From: Microbacterium sp. BK668
GTDB lineage: Bacteria > Actinomycetota > Actinomycetes > Actinomycetales > Microbacteriaceae
Assembly: GCF_004362195.1 (NCBI RefSeq)
Contig: NZ_SNWG01000003.1
Coordinates: 1 to 50,148, forward strand
DNA: 50,148 nucleotides
Reading direction: 5' to 3'
A model generated the notes under the pieces. That model was not told where the DNA came from. It searched no databases and worked only from the letters and a program-made list of their open reading frames with translations. Within the stretch, counting starts at the first letter, position 1; each line of letters begins with the position of its first letter. Both the position numbers and the translations under genes were made by a program. Of the stretch, positions 24,252 through 33,517 are shown one piece after another.

Positions 24252-26039
24252 TCAGCCGCCATCGGCGGCCGCTGAGTTGATTAGCTCCAGCAAGTCGCGC
24301 ATCTCCTCAGCAATCTCGTCAACACGGTGCGCTCTCGCGAGTCCGGAGACGGAGACCGCCTTGTAGCCATTCGCCTGGAGCTGTCTGTTCAGGGCTGAGA
24401 TGATCTGCTTTGGCGGGCTGGCGAACAACCGATAATCGAGATCGGCCCAGGCCTCATCGAACTCGGCCTTGAACGCCGACATCACATCAACCTGGTGCTG
24501 TCTTGCGTGAACTTCTGAGGTCACCCGTTCCTGAAGTTGTCTGCCGAAGACTTCGTTGCCCATTGCGTCACTGATCGTTGCGATCCACTCCGCGACTGAC
24601 GACAGCGGCGCTCCGGACAGACGCGAAATCACCGACGGCGTAAGCAAGTAGCTTTCAAGCTCCTTGCGACGCCACACGTGGCCATCCACGCCGACAGCGG
24701 CAAGTGCATCGGTGACGGCGGAGCACTCGCGGTCAGCCCGATAATCGCGGTCGAGGATGACGAAGGTCCTAAGGCTGTTTGGCAGGATCTCCTCGATTAG
24801 CCAACGGAATGCTTCTACGTGTCGCCAGCCGGTGTATCCGTTCAGAGGTATCACGGAGAGGCCCTCTTCCCGCTCGACGTGCGCAAGACCTAGGCGCCGA
24901 GCGAAATGCCGGAGGACCACCATGTCGCGTCCCTCCACGAACACGGCCACCCGTGAACGTAGGGCCTTGGCGATTCGGAGGTTGAAAGCTGTGCCGAGCA
25001 TCGCGGAGAGCATGTCGTGCTGCGCTTCGGTGGTCGGTCGGATTCCTCGCCGTCGAGACCGGTCCACGAGGATTGCGTTCCTGCCGTCTGCTTCCGCCAG
25101 CAGTTCGGTGGAGTGGGTCGCGATCACGACCTGGGCTCCCGTCGACTCCAACAGACGTACCAGCCTCCGCTGTAGATCAGGGTGCAGATATACCTCAGGC
25201 TCGTCGAGCACAATCACTGCCTGATTACGGATTCTGTGCACGTGGTAAAGCAATTGCAACCACACCTGAATGCCGTCACCGGCCCACACCAGTTCCTTTG
25301 GCACTCTGCTGGCTGCTTCGAAGACGAACGCGGTAACGACCGCTCCGTCATCTGACATCTGAGTTTGAACCCGGTCGAACGCCAGATCTCCCATCCACTC
25401 AGATGCCCACGTCAAGAAGTCGGCCAGATCACCAGACTCTTCGAGCAATCGCAATTGATTCCGAAAGTGGCGACTGCTCAGTCGCCCGGCGATGTTGTTC
25501 TTGACGTAGACCGCGTCCAGGAGGCGCTCGTTGTGATCAATCGGGCCGAGCACCGGAACGACGCCCAAAGCAGGGAACGACGCTTTGGCCTGAGCCGTCG
25601 ACCGAACGGGAGTGCCGGAAGCCTGGAGGAGATAGAAGTACGGTTCATCATCTCCATCGGAAGATTCCTCCGGCCACACAGCGACGAGTTTGGCGCCGGA
25701 CTTCCATGTGAGCTCGAGTCGTGACTCGGCCGTACCGAATTCGTAGCGGATGCTGTCCCGCAACGATGGGTAATCTCGCAACTGAATCGGATACGTAAGA
25801 ACCCGCACATCTCCGGCGCGCGTCGACGACTCTGGGTTGCGCCGATGAGCGTAGCGAACGAGCGTATCAGCAAGCCGAATCGCCGTCAGTAGCGTCGACT
25901 TTCCCGCGTTGTTCGGCCCAACGAGGAGAGCCCCGTCGCCAAACGAGATGGAGAAGTCCTCGAAAGATCTGAATCGGATCAGGCGCAGCTGTCTTAGGCC
26001 GCCAGCCGACAACGCGGTTGAAATCCTCGGAGTAGTCAC
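24252..26039 (-). CDS. OLD-family ATPase with TOPRIM nuclease domain
   Basis: This protein (595 residues from the GTG at 26039) combines an ABC-type ATPase with a TOPRIM nuclease, the layout of overcoming-lysogenization-defect (OLD) proteins. Walker A is LLVGPNNAGKSTLL near residue 40. A long insertion follows, then Walker B (AVIVLDEPEVYLHPDLQRRL) and the H-loop VVIATHSTELL. The TOPRIM part has its acidic residues in AVFVEGRDMVVLRHF and FVILDRDYRADRE. Relatives serve in phage defence, alone or with a helicase (Gabija). No UvrD-like helicase lies next to it. An earlier TTG start at 26066 is possible. Neighbouring HEPN and FRG genes suggest a defence cluster. Confidence 0.87.
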   Translation of the reverse strand: MTTPRISTALSAGGLRQLRLIRFRSFEDFSISFGDGALLVGPNNAGKSTLLTAIRLADTLVRYAHRRNPESSTRAGDVRVLTYPIQLRDYPSLRDSIRYEFGTAESRLELTWKSGAKLVAVWPEESSDGDDEPYFYLLQASGTPVRSTAQAKASFPALGVVPVLGPIDHNERLLDAVYVKNNIAGRLSSRHFRNQLRLLEESGDLADFLTWASEWMGDLAFDRVQTQMSDDGAVVTAFVFEAASRVPKELVWAGDGIQVWLQLLYHVHRIRNQAVIVLDEPEVYLHPDLQRRLVRLLESTGAQVVIATHSTELLAEADGRNAILVDRSRRRGIRPTTEAQHDMLSAMLGTAFNLRIAKALRSRVAVFVEGRDMVVLRHFARRLGLAHVEREEGLSVIPLNGYTGWRHVEAFRWLIEEILPNSLRTFVILDRDYRADRECSAVTDALAAVGVDGHVWRRKELESYLLTPSVISRLSGAPLSSVAEWIATISDAMGNEVFGRQLQERVTSEVHARQHQVDVMSAFKAEFDEAWADLDYRLFASPPKQIISALNRQLQANGYKAVSVSGLARAHRVDEIAEEMRDLLELINSAAADGG

Positions 26040-26066
26040 CTGCGTCGCGCCCCTATCGCTCGCCAA

Positions 26067-26935
26067 TTGGTACGAGCGCTGCCGCTCAACTGTCAGACCG
26101 ACGATACAGACCGGTTGCGGAGTAGACGGCCTGGCGTGCGGGCGCGCACGATTTCCCGTCGAGCGGGCGGCGCGATCCTGGGCAGTCTCCCACCCGCGTC
26201 GGCAGTACCCGAACGTCTACGTTTTCGCCATGCTCTCCGCACCGACCCCCGCCCTGAGCCCGACCACGTTCTTGGCCCAACTTGTCAGCGGTGGCGAGGC
26301 GGCACCGTGGTGGGACGTACCGCGATCGCCTGCAAGTTCCTCCTGACCGGTGGCTTGCTGACCTTTCTCTAGGCACGACTCCTCGAGAGGACGGAGGCGA
26401 GCCGCGCCTAGCAAGAGAAAGGGGGGCATTGTGAGTACAGGGCACACGATGCTGGCGGCTGAAGTGCCGCATACGGAGCCGGTGGTGCCTCATGTGCTGG
26501 CCACTAGTTCGTAGCCGCGCGAGGTGTCGACGATGGTCCAACCTGGAGCCAAACGACGTCGCAATCGGCTACTTTTCGAGCGTCGTCGGAGTGCCGACCC
26601 GTCGCCGGGTCCTCCGAAGCGGTGATGCTTGTCGATGCCGAGGATGCGCTTCTGCCGCGGTCGGCAGTCAGTGAACGCGCAAGTGACTGGGTAGACCAGA
26701 TAGACGCCGCGTTCGAGCGATACTGGCGCCGCCAGGCGTCGCACCGGTTGGAACCATCTAGCCAACTCGCTCGGATAGCCGCCCGTCCTGACGAAACGCG
26801 CGCCCTTTCGGCAATAGGCGGTGAGCGCCTCAAACGCGGACCTCGCCGCCGCGCATGGGCAACCGAGGGCACAACCTCTCGCCGCCGCATGGGAGGACTG
26901 AATCGACCACGCCCGAACTCCTCTAGCGTGACAAC
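26067..26935. other. 869-base stretch without a confident gene
   Basis: No gene can be supported firmly. A plus-strand frame at 26622-26939 encodes a plausible helical stretch (DWVDQIDAAFERYWRRQAS) but has no ribosome site. A minus-strand frame ending at 26490 finishes with WTIVDTSRGYELVAST, which reads like a genuine C-terminus, but its upstream part does not. A very short plus-strand frame (26431-26514, 27 codons, GTG start) follows an unusually strong purine run AAAGGGGGG. These may be pieces of lost genes. Confidence 0.4.
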
Positions 26936-29119
26936 ATGACGACCGATGCGGGCCCCCGTGCACGCGAGGACTGGATTCAGTCCGTCGCCGACATCATCCG
27001 AGTGCCGCACCGTTCACCACGCCCATTCACCCTCGGCGAGGCAGTGGCAGAACTGGCAACGTGGGCGCGAGACGCACGGCAGGAAGCCTGGACCCACGGC
27101 GGGAACCGCAACTCACTGGACGGCGACATCGCGTTCTTGACGAAGGCGGTTGGGCCGGAGGTTCTCGCCGTGATCTCGGGACTCCTCCCGGATCTGGTGA
27201 CGACGAATGACCGCCCACTCGTGGTGCGGGCGGCCACACGCTTCAAGCAACTGTGGACACGACCATCGACCATCAGCGCCGCATTTCGCGACCTCTGCGA
27301 CATGGCGGCCGAACCAGGAGTCTCCAGGGAAGAGCTGGAACCGAGGGCACGGATCATCGCCAGTCAGCTACGGGAAGCAGCACGCGGCTTCGGCGTTCTC
27401 GGAGATGTCAGCAATTTGCTCTCCGTAGACCCAGGAGGATGGGACCTAGAGCGAATCATGGAACAGGACGATCAGTTCAAGGACGACTCGGCCGCCTCTC
27501 GTGTGGCCGCTGCGGAACGGCTTCTCGCCACCGAACCACCGAACGGCACGGTCGTCGTGTGGGCGCTATATCGCCGCGCACGCGTGCCGTGGCGCACCGC
27601 AGCTGGTCCCATCACGTTCCTGCGTGCCGACTTCGCGATCCACGACGCCCTCGCGGAAGGCCGGCAGGACTTCCCAGAGCGGGACGAGCTTCGCGCGGTT
27701 CTGCGTCACCCTCTCGGGCTCGACGGCGACCAGATCCTGGAAGACTATCGCGGCGGTGAGAGCTTCGTACTTACGCGGGTGGACCTGGGCGAGCGGAGCC
27801 CCCTGGGCGCTTCCGAGGAAGCAGAGCGGCGGGTCGACGCCCTCCTGAATATCGCCGCCGGCGCGGGTGGTGTGAGCTGGGTCAGTACCGGAACCTCGGT
27901 GACGCTCTTGGACGGCGACCCTGCCCAGGTGAGCTTCGGAGCGAATACGGCCCCTCAGGAATCCTTCGCCGATGACTACGGAATCGGGGCGACCAGCGAA
28001 CTCGTGGAGAGCTGGTCGAAGCGACTCGAAACCGCGATGACAAGCGCACCGATGCCCGAGCCGCTGGTCGAAGCTCTGGCCGCAGTCAAGGAAGCACGAC
28101 TGACTGACCATCGGGACATGCACTTTTACGACACGCGCCCCGTAACCCCACGCGTAGCCACGGCGCTCGAAGATCACGCCCTCGAGCAAGTCGCGTCTCT
28201 CGCGAAGCTGAAGCCCGAATCACTCATGAACGAGCTGATGTCGCATGAAGCTCGACGCGCCTGGGACGACTGGGTCTTGGCTGCGCTCGTCGCACCGCTG
28301 AACTATCCCGAAGAGACCCCCGAGCAGCACCGCAAGCGGAAGGAGGTGGAGGCCAAAGTGTGTCGCTACACGACCCACGGTGCTCGCGTGGTCAGCTTCG
28401 TGAAGGCGTGGGACGCGCGAGACGATCTACGCGAGCTCGCGTCTACTCGGGCGATGCAGGCTAGCGTCGAAGCGGCCCTATTGGCCATCTCCGACACTGC
28501 CGAGGAGGCGCGGAGTCGCGCACGAATACTGGCTCAGACACAGCTCGTTCGAAACCGTCATCGCCGGGTACGCAACGCAGTTGCGCACGGTAACCCGCTT
28601 TCGCCCGCAGGCCTCGACAGCATTCGCGCCTACTCCGACCGGGTCACGGGGGACGCCCTCGCCATCGCACTTGAGTCGTACGCGACGTCTCGCAGCATCT
28701 CCGACATCTTCCTCGACCGGGAAGCGAAGCGCGCCAAGGACGACCCCCGAGCAGGGTGTCTGTTGGACCGAATCGCCGCGACGACGACTGCGGCGCCGAA
28801 CCCCGCCCTCGGCGGAGTCTTAATCTCGGCCCGGAGGATCGGCATGCATGGACGTCAGCTCAACGCGTTTCATCGTCGACGGTGCGTGATCCGACCGGCC
28901 TGCTGCTTCGCTCGCCGCCCCCTCAACGGGAGGGTCTTCAACAATCGACCCCGACCGCCCGTTGGAGGATGGTTAAGGCGCCGGCATCCGCCAGACCGTT
29001 GTCGGCTGTTGAATGAAGGCATGTGCGGTGTCTCGGGAGCAATAGGTGAGCCGAACGCTGGACGCTCGTACCGAGCGACTCTTACTGGCCAAGAGCACTG
29101 TCTACGCCATACCGGATGA
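26936..29119 (+). CDS. large protein with a C-proximal HEPN RNase motif, candidate defence effector
   Basis: This open frame of 727 codons encodes a soluble, mostly helical protein. Near residue 545 is RNRHRRVRNAVAHGNP, which contains the RNxxxH motif (RNAVAH) of HEPN ribonucleases. The segment around it (ILAQTQLVRNRHRR, and ALAIALESYATSRS after) fits a HEPN four-helix bundle. The N-terminal 400 residues are unrecognised. TAGCGT lies six bases before the ATG, a spacing typical of leaderless actinobacterial transcripts. Past about residue 600 the composition changes to Arg/Cys/Pro-rich, and the stop falls inside the converging FRG gene. The true end may therefore be near 28760-28830 with a frameshift. 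Confidence 0.72.
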   Translation: MTTDAGPRAREDWIQSVADIIRVPHRSPRPFTLGEAVAELATWARDARQEAWTHGGNRNSLDGDIAFLTKAVGPEVLAVISGLLPDLVTTNDRPLVVRAATRFKQLWTRPSTISAAFRDLCDMAAEPGVSREELEPRARIIASQLREAARGFGVLGDVSNLLSVDPGGWDLERIMEQDDQFKDDSAASRVAAAERLLATEPPNGTVVVWALYRRARVPWRTAAGPITFLRADFAIHDALAEGRQDFPERDELRAVLRHPLGLDGDQILEDYRGGESFVLTRVDLGERSPLGASEEAERRVDALLNIAAGAGGVSWVSTGTSVTLLDGDPAQVSFGANTAPQESFADDYGIGATSELVESWSKRLETAMTSAPMPEPLVEALAAVKEARLTDHRDMHFYDTRPVTPRVATALEDHALEQVASLAKLKPESLMNELMSHEARRAWDDWVLAALVAPLNYPEETPEQHRKRKEVEAKVCRYTTHGARVVSFVKAWDARDDLRELASTRAMQASVEAALLAISDTAEEARSRARILAQTQLVRNRHRRVRNAVAHGNPLSPAGLDSIRAYSDRVTGDALAIALESYATSRSISDIFLDREAKRAKDDPRAGCLLDRIAATTTAAPNPALGGVLISARRIGMHGRQLNAFHRRRCVIRPACCFARRPLNGRVFNNRPRPPVGGWLRRRHPPDRCRLLNEGMCGVSGAIGEPNAGRSYRATLTGQEHCLRHTG

Positions 29120-29978
29120 AGCCGTCGAAGTCGGGGAACATGACGGACGCGGTGCGGTTGTAGCTCGCTCTCAGCACCTGCAGCATGCGCTCCTTGACTT
29201 GCTTGGGAATCTTGATCGCGATGAACGGCACGTTACGTGGCTTCCCTGGACGCCGGTGCGCCTCCGTCAGCTGATTGCGAAGGTGCTCGGGGTCGCCCGT
29301 TGCGAAAGGCACTTCGAATGCTCGGAAAGGGGTCATGCGGGCTCGGAGGCCGGTATTGGTAGTGCCAGCGATGAAGTACCCCTCTTGTGCGCGTAGGCGC
29401 GCGTTCGGGATCGACGCCTGGATGACTTGTGGGGAGCCAGTCCAGTCGATGGAACTGCCTTCAAGATCGCCCCAAGTGAATGCCGGTCGATCGCGTTCAG
29501 TCGACCGTTCTTTGTACTGCGAACGGTTGATTGCGAGAAGGAGGCCCTGAGCAGTCAGCGAGGTGCCGCGGCCATTTCGGGATCCATCCGGAACGGGCTG
29601 GCACGCGAACCAAAGAGCCGTCATCGGGTTAATCGTGAAGTCGACCAGACGAGTAGGCGCGCCGAAGTGCTGAAGATCGGCAAGTAGCTGGACGTCACTG
29701 AGTACGCGGCCCTCATGCATGCCGAGCCCCCAGTCCCTGGCGTGGTCGAGGATCGCGCTCTCGGCGGCAGCGACCGTCTCCTCGCTCGCATTGTTCGGCA
29801 GCCGTCTCTGGAGCGAGGCCGAGAGATGATAGTCGGCGCTTGCCATGCCGCGCCACGCGAACTGAGCACCGCGGCTGTAAACGCCGATACCACCGAGGAG
29901 CGTCATCAGATCGCGCTCTGAGGTGGCCGTGACGCACCAGCCGGTTGCCTTCCAGAGCCATCCGTCCGTCCGTACCAC
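29082..29978 (-). CDS. FRG-domain protein
   Basis: This 298-residue protein contains the FRG domain, named for a conserved Phe-x-x-Arg-Gly motif, here QFAWRGMASADYHLSASLQR near residue 40. The typical second block LQHFGAPTRLVDFTINPMTALWFA is around residues 100-125. FRG proteins are frequent in mobile and defence islands; their activity is not established. The GTG at 29978 is preceded by AGAAGGGGG. The gene converges with the HEPN-motif gene and overlaps its annotated end by 38 bases. Confidence 0.88.
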   Translation of the reverse strand: MVRTDGWLWKATGWCVTATSERDLMTLLGGIGVYSRGAQFAWRGMASADYHLSASLQRRLPNNASEETVAAAESAILDHARDWGLGMHEGRVLSDVQLLADLQHFGAPTRLVDFTINPMTALWFACQPVPDGSRNGRGTSLTAQGLLLAINRSQYKERSTERDRPAFTWGDLEGSSIDWTGSPQVIQASIPNARLRAQEGYFIAGTTNTGLRARMTPFRAFEVPFATGDPEHLRNQLTEAHRRPGKPRNVPFIAIKIPKQVKERMLQVLRASYNRTASVMFPDFDGFIRYGVDSALGQ

Positions 29979-30358
29979 GCATCCCCCTTCTTGATCGCGA
30001 GTCTAGGGACAATCGGTTCGCGTGCAATCAAGCAGCCTGCATGTGGGATCGCGCCGTTGCGCAGGCGAACGCGTCCCGATCGCAATCGCGCGTGCCACCC
30101 AGCGCTCGCGACGGCTCCACCACCGTGCAGTGCCCGTATGTGGATAGCTTCCGCGCGCCGCCCAAGGGGACGTTCGACGCACCCTTGGGGCGCGACTCAG
30201 ATGCTGGGGCCACCGCACAACCGTTTTTCCAGCCACCGGAATGACGCGGCCGACGGAAGAGCGCGCCGTTACATCCTCGGTCGCCCCTGCGCTAGCGTGC
30301 GCCCCGAAAATGTACCCTCACATTCACTAATGTCTACTGCGGTGGTACGGTGTGCGCT
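29979..30358. other. 380-base intergenic stretch with one hairpin
   Basis: I see no gene. An 8-bp inverted repeat (CCCAAGGG at 30161-30168, CCCTTGGG at 30182-30189) could act as a terminator, but no U-run follows. The region 30310-30358 is more AT-rich and probably holds the promoter of the small zinc-ribbon gene at 30359. Confidence 0.4.
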
Positions 30359-30520
30359 ATGACGCCCCGCCGCGTTGCAGGGAGGTCGCCTCGAGCGACT
30401 TCCAAACTTGTGCGCTGCGCAGAACACTCCACCGTTGTCAAACATTGGAATAGTGGTCAGCCGATGCCGGTGTGCCCGAAATGTCAGCGGCCATTGGAGC
30501 TGGTTTCCCAGCCATCCTGA
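30359..30520 (+). CDS. small zinc-ribbon-like protein
   Basis: This 53-residue frame begins MTPRRVAGRS and contains LVRCAEHSTVVKHWNSGQPM followed by PVCPKCQRPLELV. The CxxH and CxxC pairs, about 20 residues apart, are spaced as in small zinc ribbons, and the CPxC-plus-PLEL ending is typical of short actinobacterial zinc-ribbon proteins. It has an ATG start but only a weak ribosome site. Its last 83 bases overlap the 3' end of the converging membrane-protein gene, so one of the two ends may be misjudged. Moderate to low confidence. Confidence 0.42.
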   Translation: MTPRRVAGRSPRATSKLVRCAEHSTVVKHWNSGQPMPVCPKCQRPLELVSQPS

Positions 30521-31640
30521 GCGCATTGTAGGCCTCGAGCAAAGCACCGCCGAAGCCTCTCGCGCTCGCTATCGCGGCGTTGTAACACGGCCAAATCGCC
30601 AGCAGATACGCAATGGGTATACCGATGTGCCACCCTATGCTCGCCTCGTCGAACGGCAGTACCAATACTGCGGTGGCTGACAATGCAAGCAGCACGAGCA
30701 TCATTGCGCAGTACATGTCGAGGCGTTCTCGGTGCACCCTGTGTTCGTCGGCAATCGTGATCGGCAGCGAGTCGAGGTGGCGGATCATGAATCCCTCGAG
30801 GTTCTCGCCTTCTTCCACGTGAACCTGGTCCTCTGCAGACCTCATTACGTTCCCGAGTCGGGTTGGGAGGATGCGACCTGGCTCCGGATAGTCCTCCAGA
30901 CGCAGATCGAGTATGACCAATCGATGCTCGGTCTCGGCATCCTTCAGTGATCGCTCACGAAGCTCATCGAGCTTGTCCGTCAGCGCGGCCTCCTCATCAC
31001 TAAGTTCCAGGTCCGCCAAGATCTTGAGTTCCATTCCCCAAAGCCTGGCCTCCTCACTGTCGCCCGCGAGGAGCGCGGTCTCAAGCTGGGCCAACGTCCA
31101 CTTACGCTCCGTCTGCGCGATCTCCGCAACGATTGACTCATACTGCTCTCGGTGCCGCCGGATGCGGTAGTGACCCCAGCGGACGAGAAGTGGTGGCCGA
31201 CGCCAGTACCCCTCCAGGAGTCGCAGTAGCTCGAACTCGAATGCCTGGATCGCGATAGTTGCAATGACGATCGCGAAGAGCAGAATCACGAGAGCGCCCC
31301 ACTCCATCTGCACAAGACGCGAGACCGCCGCCCAGACTCCCGGATGCCATCCAGAGGGCTCCAACTCGAATAGGACAGCGACGTTTCCAACGAGGAATAC
31401 CGCGGGAAGCCAAGAGTCTGCGCTCAGCTGCTCAAGCACCCTGGCGATGAACGCGGAGACACCGCTCGCGCCCCTCCGCCCGCGGTCGTCTGGCGCGATC
31501 TGTCCAGTCGAGTCCGTGCCATCACCCACATCGCAAGGGTGGCCCAACTCAGAGCCAGTCAGCGGGCGGCGCGCGGAGCAGGAATCTAAGGCGCCACCTA
31601 GGACAGTCGCCCCGACACCCGCCCCTTGCGCCGCGACCAT
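30438..31640 (-). CDS. membrane protein with a cytosolic coiled-coil region
   Basis: This 400-codon frame encodes an unrecognised protein. Two hydrophobic segments lie at about residues 75-95 (WLPAVFLVGNVAVLF) and 115-135 (GALVILLFAIVIATIAIQAF). A long charged, helical region of about 170 residues follows. Two more membrane segments come near 320-370 (YCAMMLVLLALSATAVLVLPF and IGIPIAYLLAIWPCYNAAIA). The segment SAFIARVLEQLSADSWLPA looks like a natural N-terminus, so the real start may lie later than 31640; a GTG at 31529 is one option. No partner gene is evident. Confidence 0.7.
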   Translation of the reverse strand: MVAAQGAGVGATVLGGALDSCSARRPLTGSELGHPCDVGDGTDSTGQIAPDDRGRRGASGVSAFIARVLEQLSADSWLPAVFLVGNVAVLFELEPSGWHPGVWAAVSRLVQMEWGALVILLFAIVIATIAIQAFEFELLRLLEGYWRRPPLLVRWGHYRIRRHREQYESIVAEIAQTERKWTLAQLETALLAGDSEEARLWGMELKILADLELSDEEAALTDKLDELRERSLKDAETEHRLVILDLRLEDYPEPGRILPTRLGNVMRSAEDQVHVEEGENLEGFMIRHLDSLPITIADEHRVHRERLDMYCAMMLVLLALSATAVLVLPFDEASIGWHIGIPIAYLLAIWPCYNAAIASARGFGGALLEAYNALRMAGKPAPMAADISGTPASADHYSNV

Positions 31641-31870
31641 CCGACTTTCCGGGCCAACGTCCTGGCACAGTTACACCCGAATAACAGGCAGTTGAGAGAT
31701 GGTCAAGCACAGGTTCAGCCTTCGTGACGCCTCTAGGACCCCAATCGAGCGGAGGCACAGCAAGCACCCTGTCGAGCGGTTCCGGCTCGCTCGCGCCCCC
31801 TCTTGCGTACATCGCGCGTATGGGGATCCATTGTGATCACCCGGCGTGGGCTGATGAGTATGGTGGCGGC

Positions 31871-32329
31871 ATGAGTGGGGCAGTGTCTCGTCGACGTCTC
31901 TCTGTGCTGGCCGCTGTCGCCCTGATAGCCGGCGCGATTGCCAGCTGCTCCGCCTCTGCACCCCAATCGAGTCCGACAATGATCACGAGCGGCGGCGCTG
32001 CATCAAGCGGCGAGCCCTCCGTGACGACGGCCGTGACCGGTGACGAAGTGGCTGAACACATCGCCAAGGAGCTAGGCGCCGAGAGCCTTGAGGACGCGTG
32101 CCAGAACGATGACATCGGATGGGCGTGCAACGTCGTAGAGATAGAACCGCTAACGCCTACTGACATGAGGGTCGTGATCACCGAACCGGCCAAGAGTGTC
32201 TTGCCCGTGGGAGTGGCGATGGGCTTCAAGAACTTCACTGTGACCGGCGAAGGTTCGCCCTTGCCTGACTTGAAGACCGTCATCGTGGTGAACTCGGCGG
32301 GCGACGAACTCTACCGCGTGACCGAGTAG
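31871..32329 (+). CDS. small lipoprotein of unknown function
   Basis: This 152-residue protein has a lipoprotein signal (VLAAVALIAGAIASCSAS; lipobox IASC). It continues as a short acidic domain with two cysteines (EDACQNDDIGWACNVVEIEP) likely to be disulfide-bonded, and a beta-rich C-terminal half ending DLKTVIVVNSAGDELYRVTE. The ATG at 31871 was chosen because it gives a normal signal peptide; in-frame codons before it look non-coding. I recognise no family. It lies outside any obvious operon. Confidence 0.75.
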   Translation: MSGAVSRRRLSVLAAVALIAGAIASCSASAPQSSPTMITSGGAASSGEPSVTTAVTGDEVAEHIAKELGAESLEDACQNDDIGWACNVVEIEPLTPTDMRVVITEPAKSVLPVGVAMGFKNFTVTGEGSPLPDLKTVIVVNSAGDELYRVTE

Positions 32330-32618
32330 CACTCCGCGATCCGATGCTGCGAGCAAAGAGCCGGGCAGTGTCGCCGATCGGCCGAAGCACCGGGCTACGC
32401 CATTCGAGCGCGGCGGGGATCGGGACGGAATCGCGTACGAGATGGCGGCGGCCGCCTACCTCTTCCGGGCTCGGCACCGGAGTGGGTCCCATTCCGATTG
32501 CAGCCTCTCTAGCGGTGCTGAGGCTGAGCCCATGAAGCAATACAGAGTGGGTACGCCAGGGTCTCCATCACGGACCAGGACCTCATCGCGCGAAGGGATC
32601 CATCCCGCACGACCAGCG

Positions 32619-33362
32619 TCATTGCATGAGCGGCGGCTCCGGAACGACGGCGCGTCGAACGATGCCGCGGGTGATGTCGCGCACGATCATCCATGCCGAC
32701 GGCGCGGCGATCAACAATGCAGCGTGGCCCAGGGCGTTCGCCCACATGGCGGCTTGATATTGGTCCAGGTCTTGGGCGTCGATGTAGATCCGAGTCGATA
32801 TCTGGATCAGGACATTGCCAGCGAGCCAGGTGCTCCACCACAAGATCCGCAACCACGGCAAAGCGCCCCGCACCGCTCGCCAAAGATCTGAGACGTTCTG
32901 GTAGGGAAACCAGAGAGCGACGATAGGAATGAACCATGAGCCGACGTGCCAGCCGGGCGAGCGCCGCGTTTGGCCCCGGAGATGCGTAGCAGCTCGGTAC
33001 TGCCAGAGAACCCAAACGATCCCCGTGGCGATGAGCGTGACAGCCGACAGAATGGTGACCACAGGGAGTAGTTGGTCGTAAGTGCCGAGAAGGCTCAGGG
33101 CCTGTTGATCTCCGTTGCTTAGGCCGGTGACGGCCCCGATTCCAAACGTCTCGACTGCAATGGTGGCGATGGAGGCCGCGGCGCACGCAACCAGCAGTAT
33201 CTGGGTTGCGGTGGCCAGCTTGACAAGACGATCGGTCGTGACCGGCGGGCGGGGTTGCTGACCAGGCGGCACCCACCGTGCTCCGTCCCACCACCAGGTC
33301 GTCGATGATCCGTCTGGCGCGGGGTACCACCCCGCCTGAGGTGCCCCCGGCGTGATGCTCAT
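32619..33362 (-). CDS. DUF4328-like membrane protein with N-terminal DUF2510 module
   Basis: This 247-residue protein starts with a DUF2510 module (AGWYPAPDGSSTTWWWDGAR) and continues with membrane segments arranged as in DUF4328 proteins: ATQILLVACAAASIATIAVE, LLPVVTILSAVTLIATGIVW, then YRAATHLRGQTRRSPGWHVG and WFIPIVALWFPYQNVSDLW, which are hallmark stretches. The ATG at 33362 follows AAGGAGG closely. DUF4328 proteins have no known function. It is one of two DUF2510 proteins in this accessory part (the other ends at 22260). Confidence 0.88.
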   Translation of the reverse strand: MSITPGAPQAGWYPAPDGSSTTWWWDGARWVPPGQQPRPPVTTDRLVKLATATQILLVACAAASIATIAVETFGIGAVTGLSNGDQQALSLLGTYDQLLPVVTILSAVTLIATGIVWVLWQYRAATHLRGQTRRSPGWHVGSWFIPIVALWFPYQNVSDLWRAVRGALPWLRILWWSTWLAGNVLIQISTRIYIDAQDLDQYQAAMWANALGHAALLIAAPSAWMIVRDITRGIVRRAVVPEPPLMQ

Positions 33363-33517
33363 CGACCGGCCTCCTTAGGAAGCGGATCCCATGAGGCGTC
33401 GCGTGAGGTGGACACCTTCATGCGCTGGATTGGTTGCACAGTCTATCGATTGACAAATCGAATCCGCATCCTGTTGAGGGCTTGGATCGCAGCGCCCGTA
33501 TGGCGTCCACTCGGTCG

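Noticed and set aside
25909..26346. Plus-strand frame ending in a peptide around 26230-26346 (ATG followed by LSAPTPALSPTT)
   Set aside because: No ribosome site, no motif, and the upstream part is antisense to the OLD-family gene.
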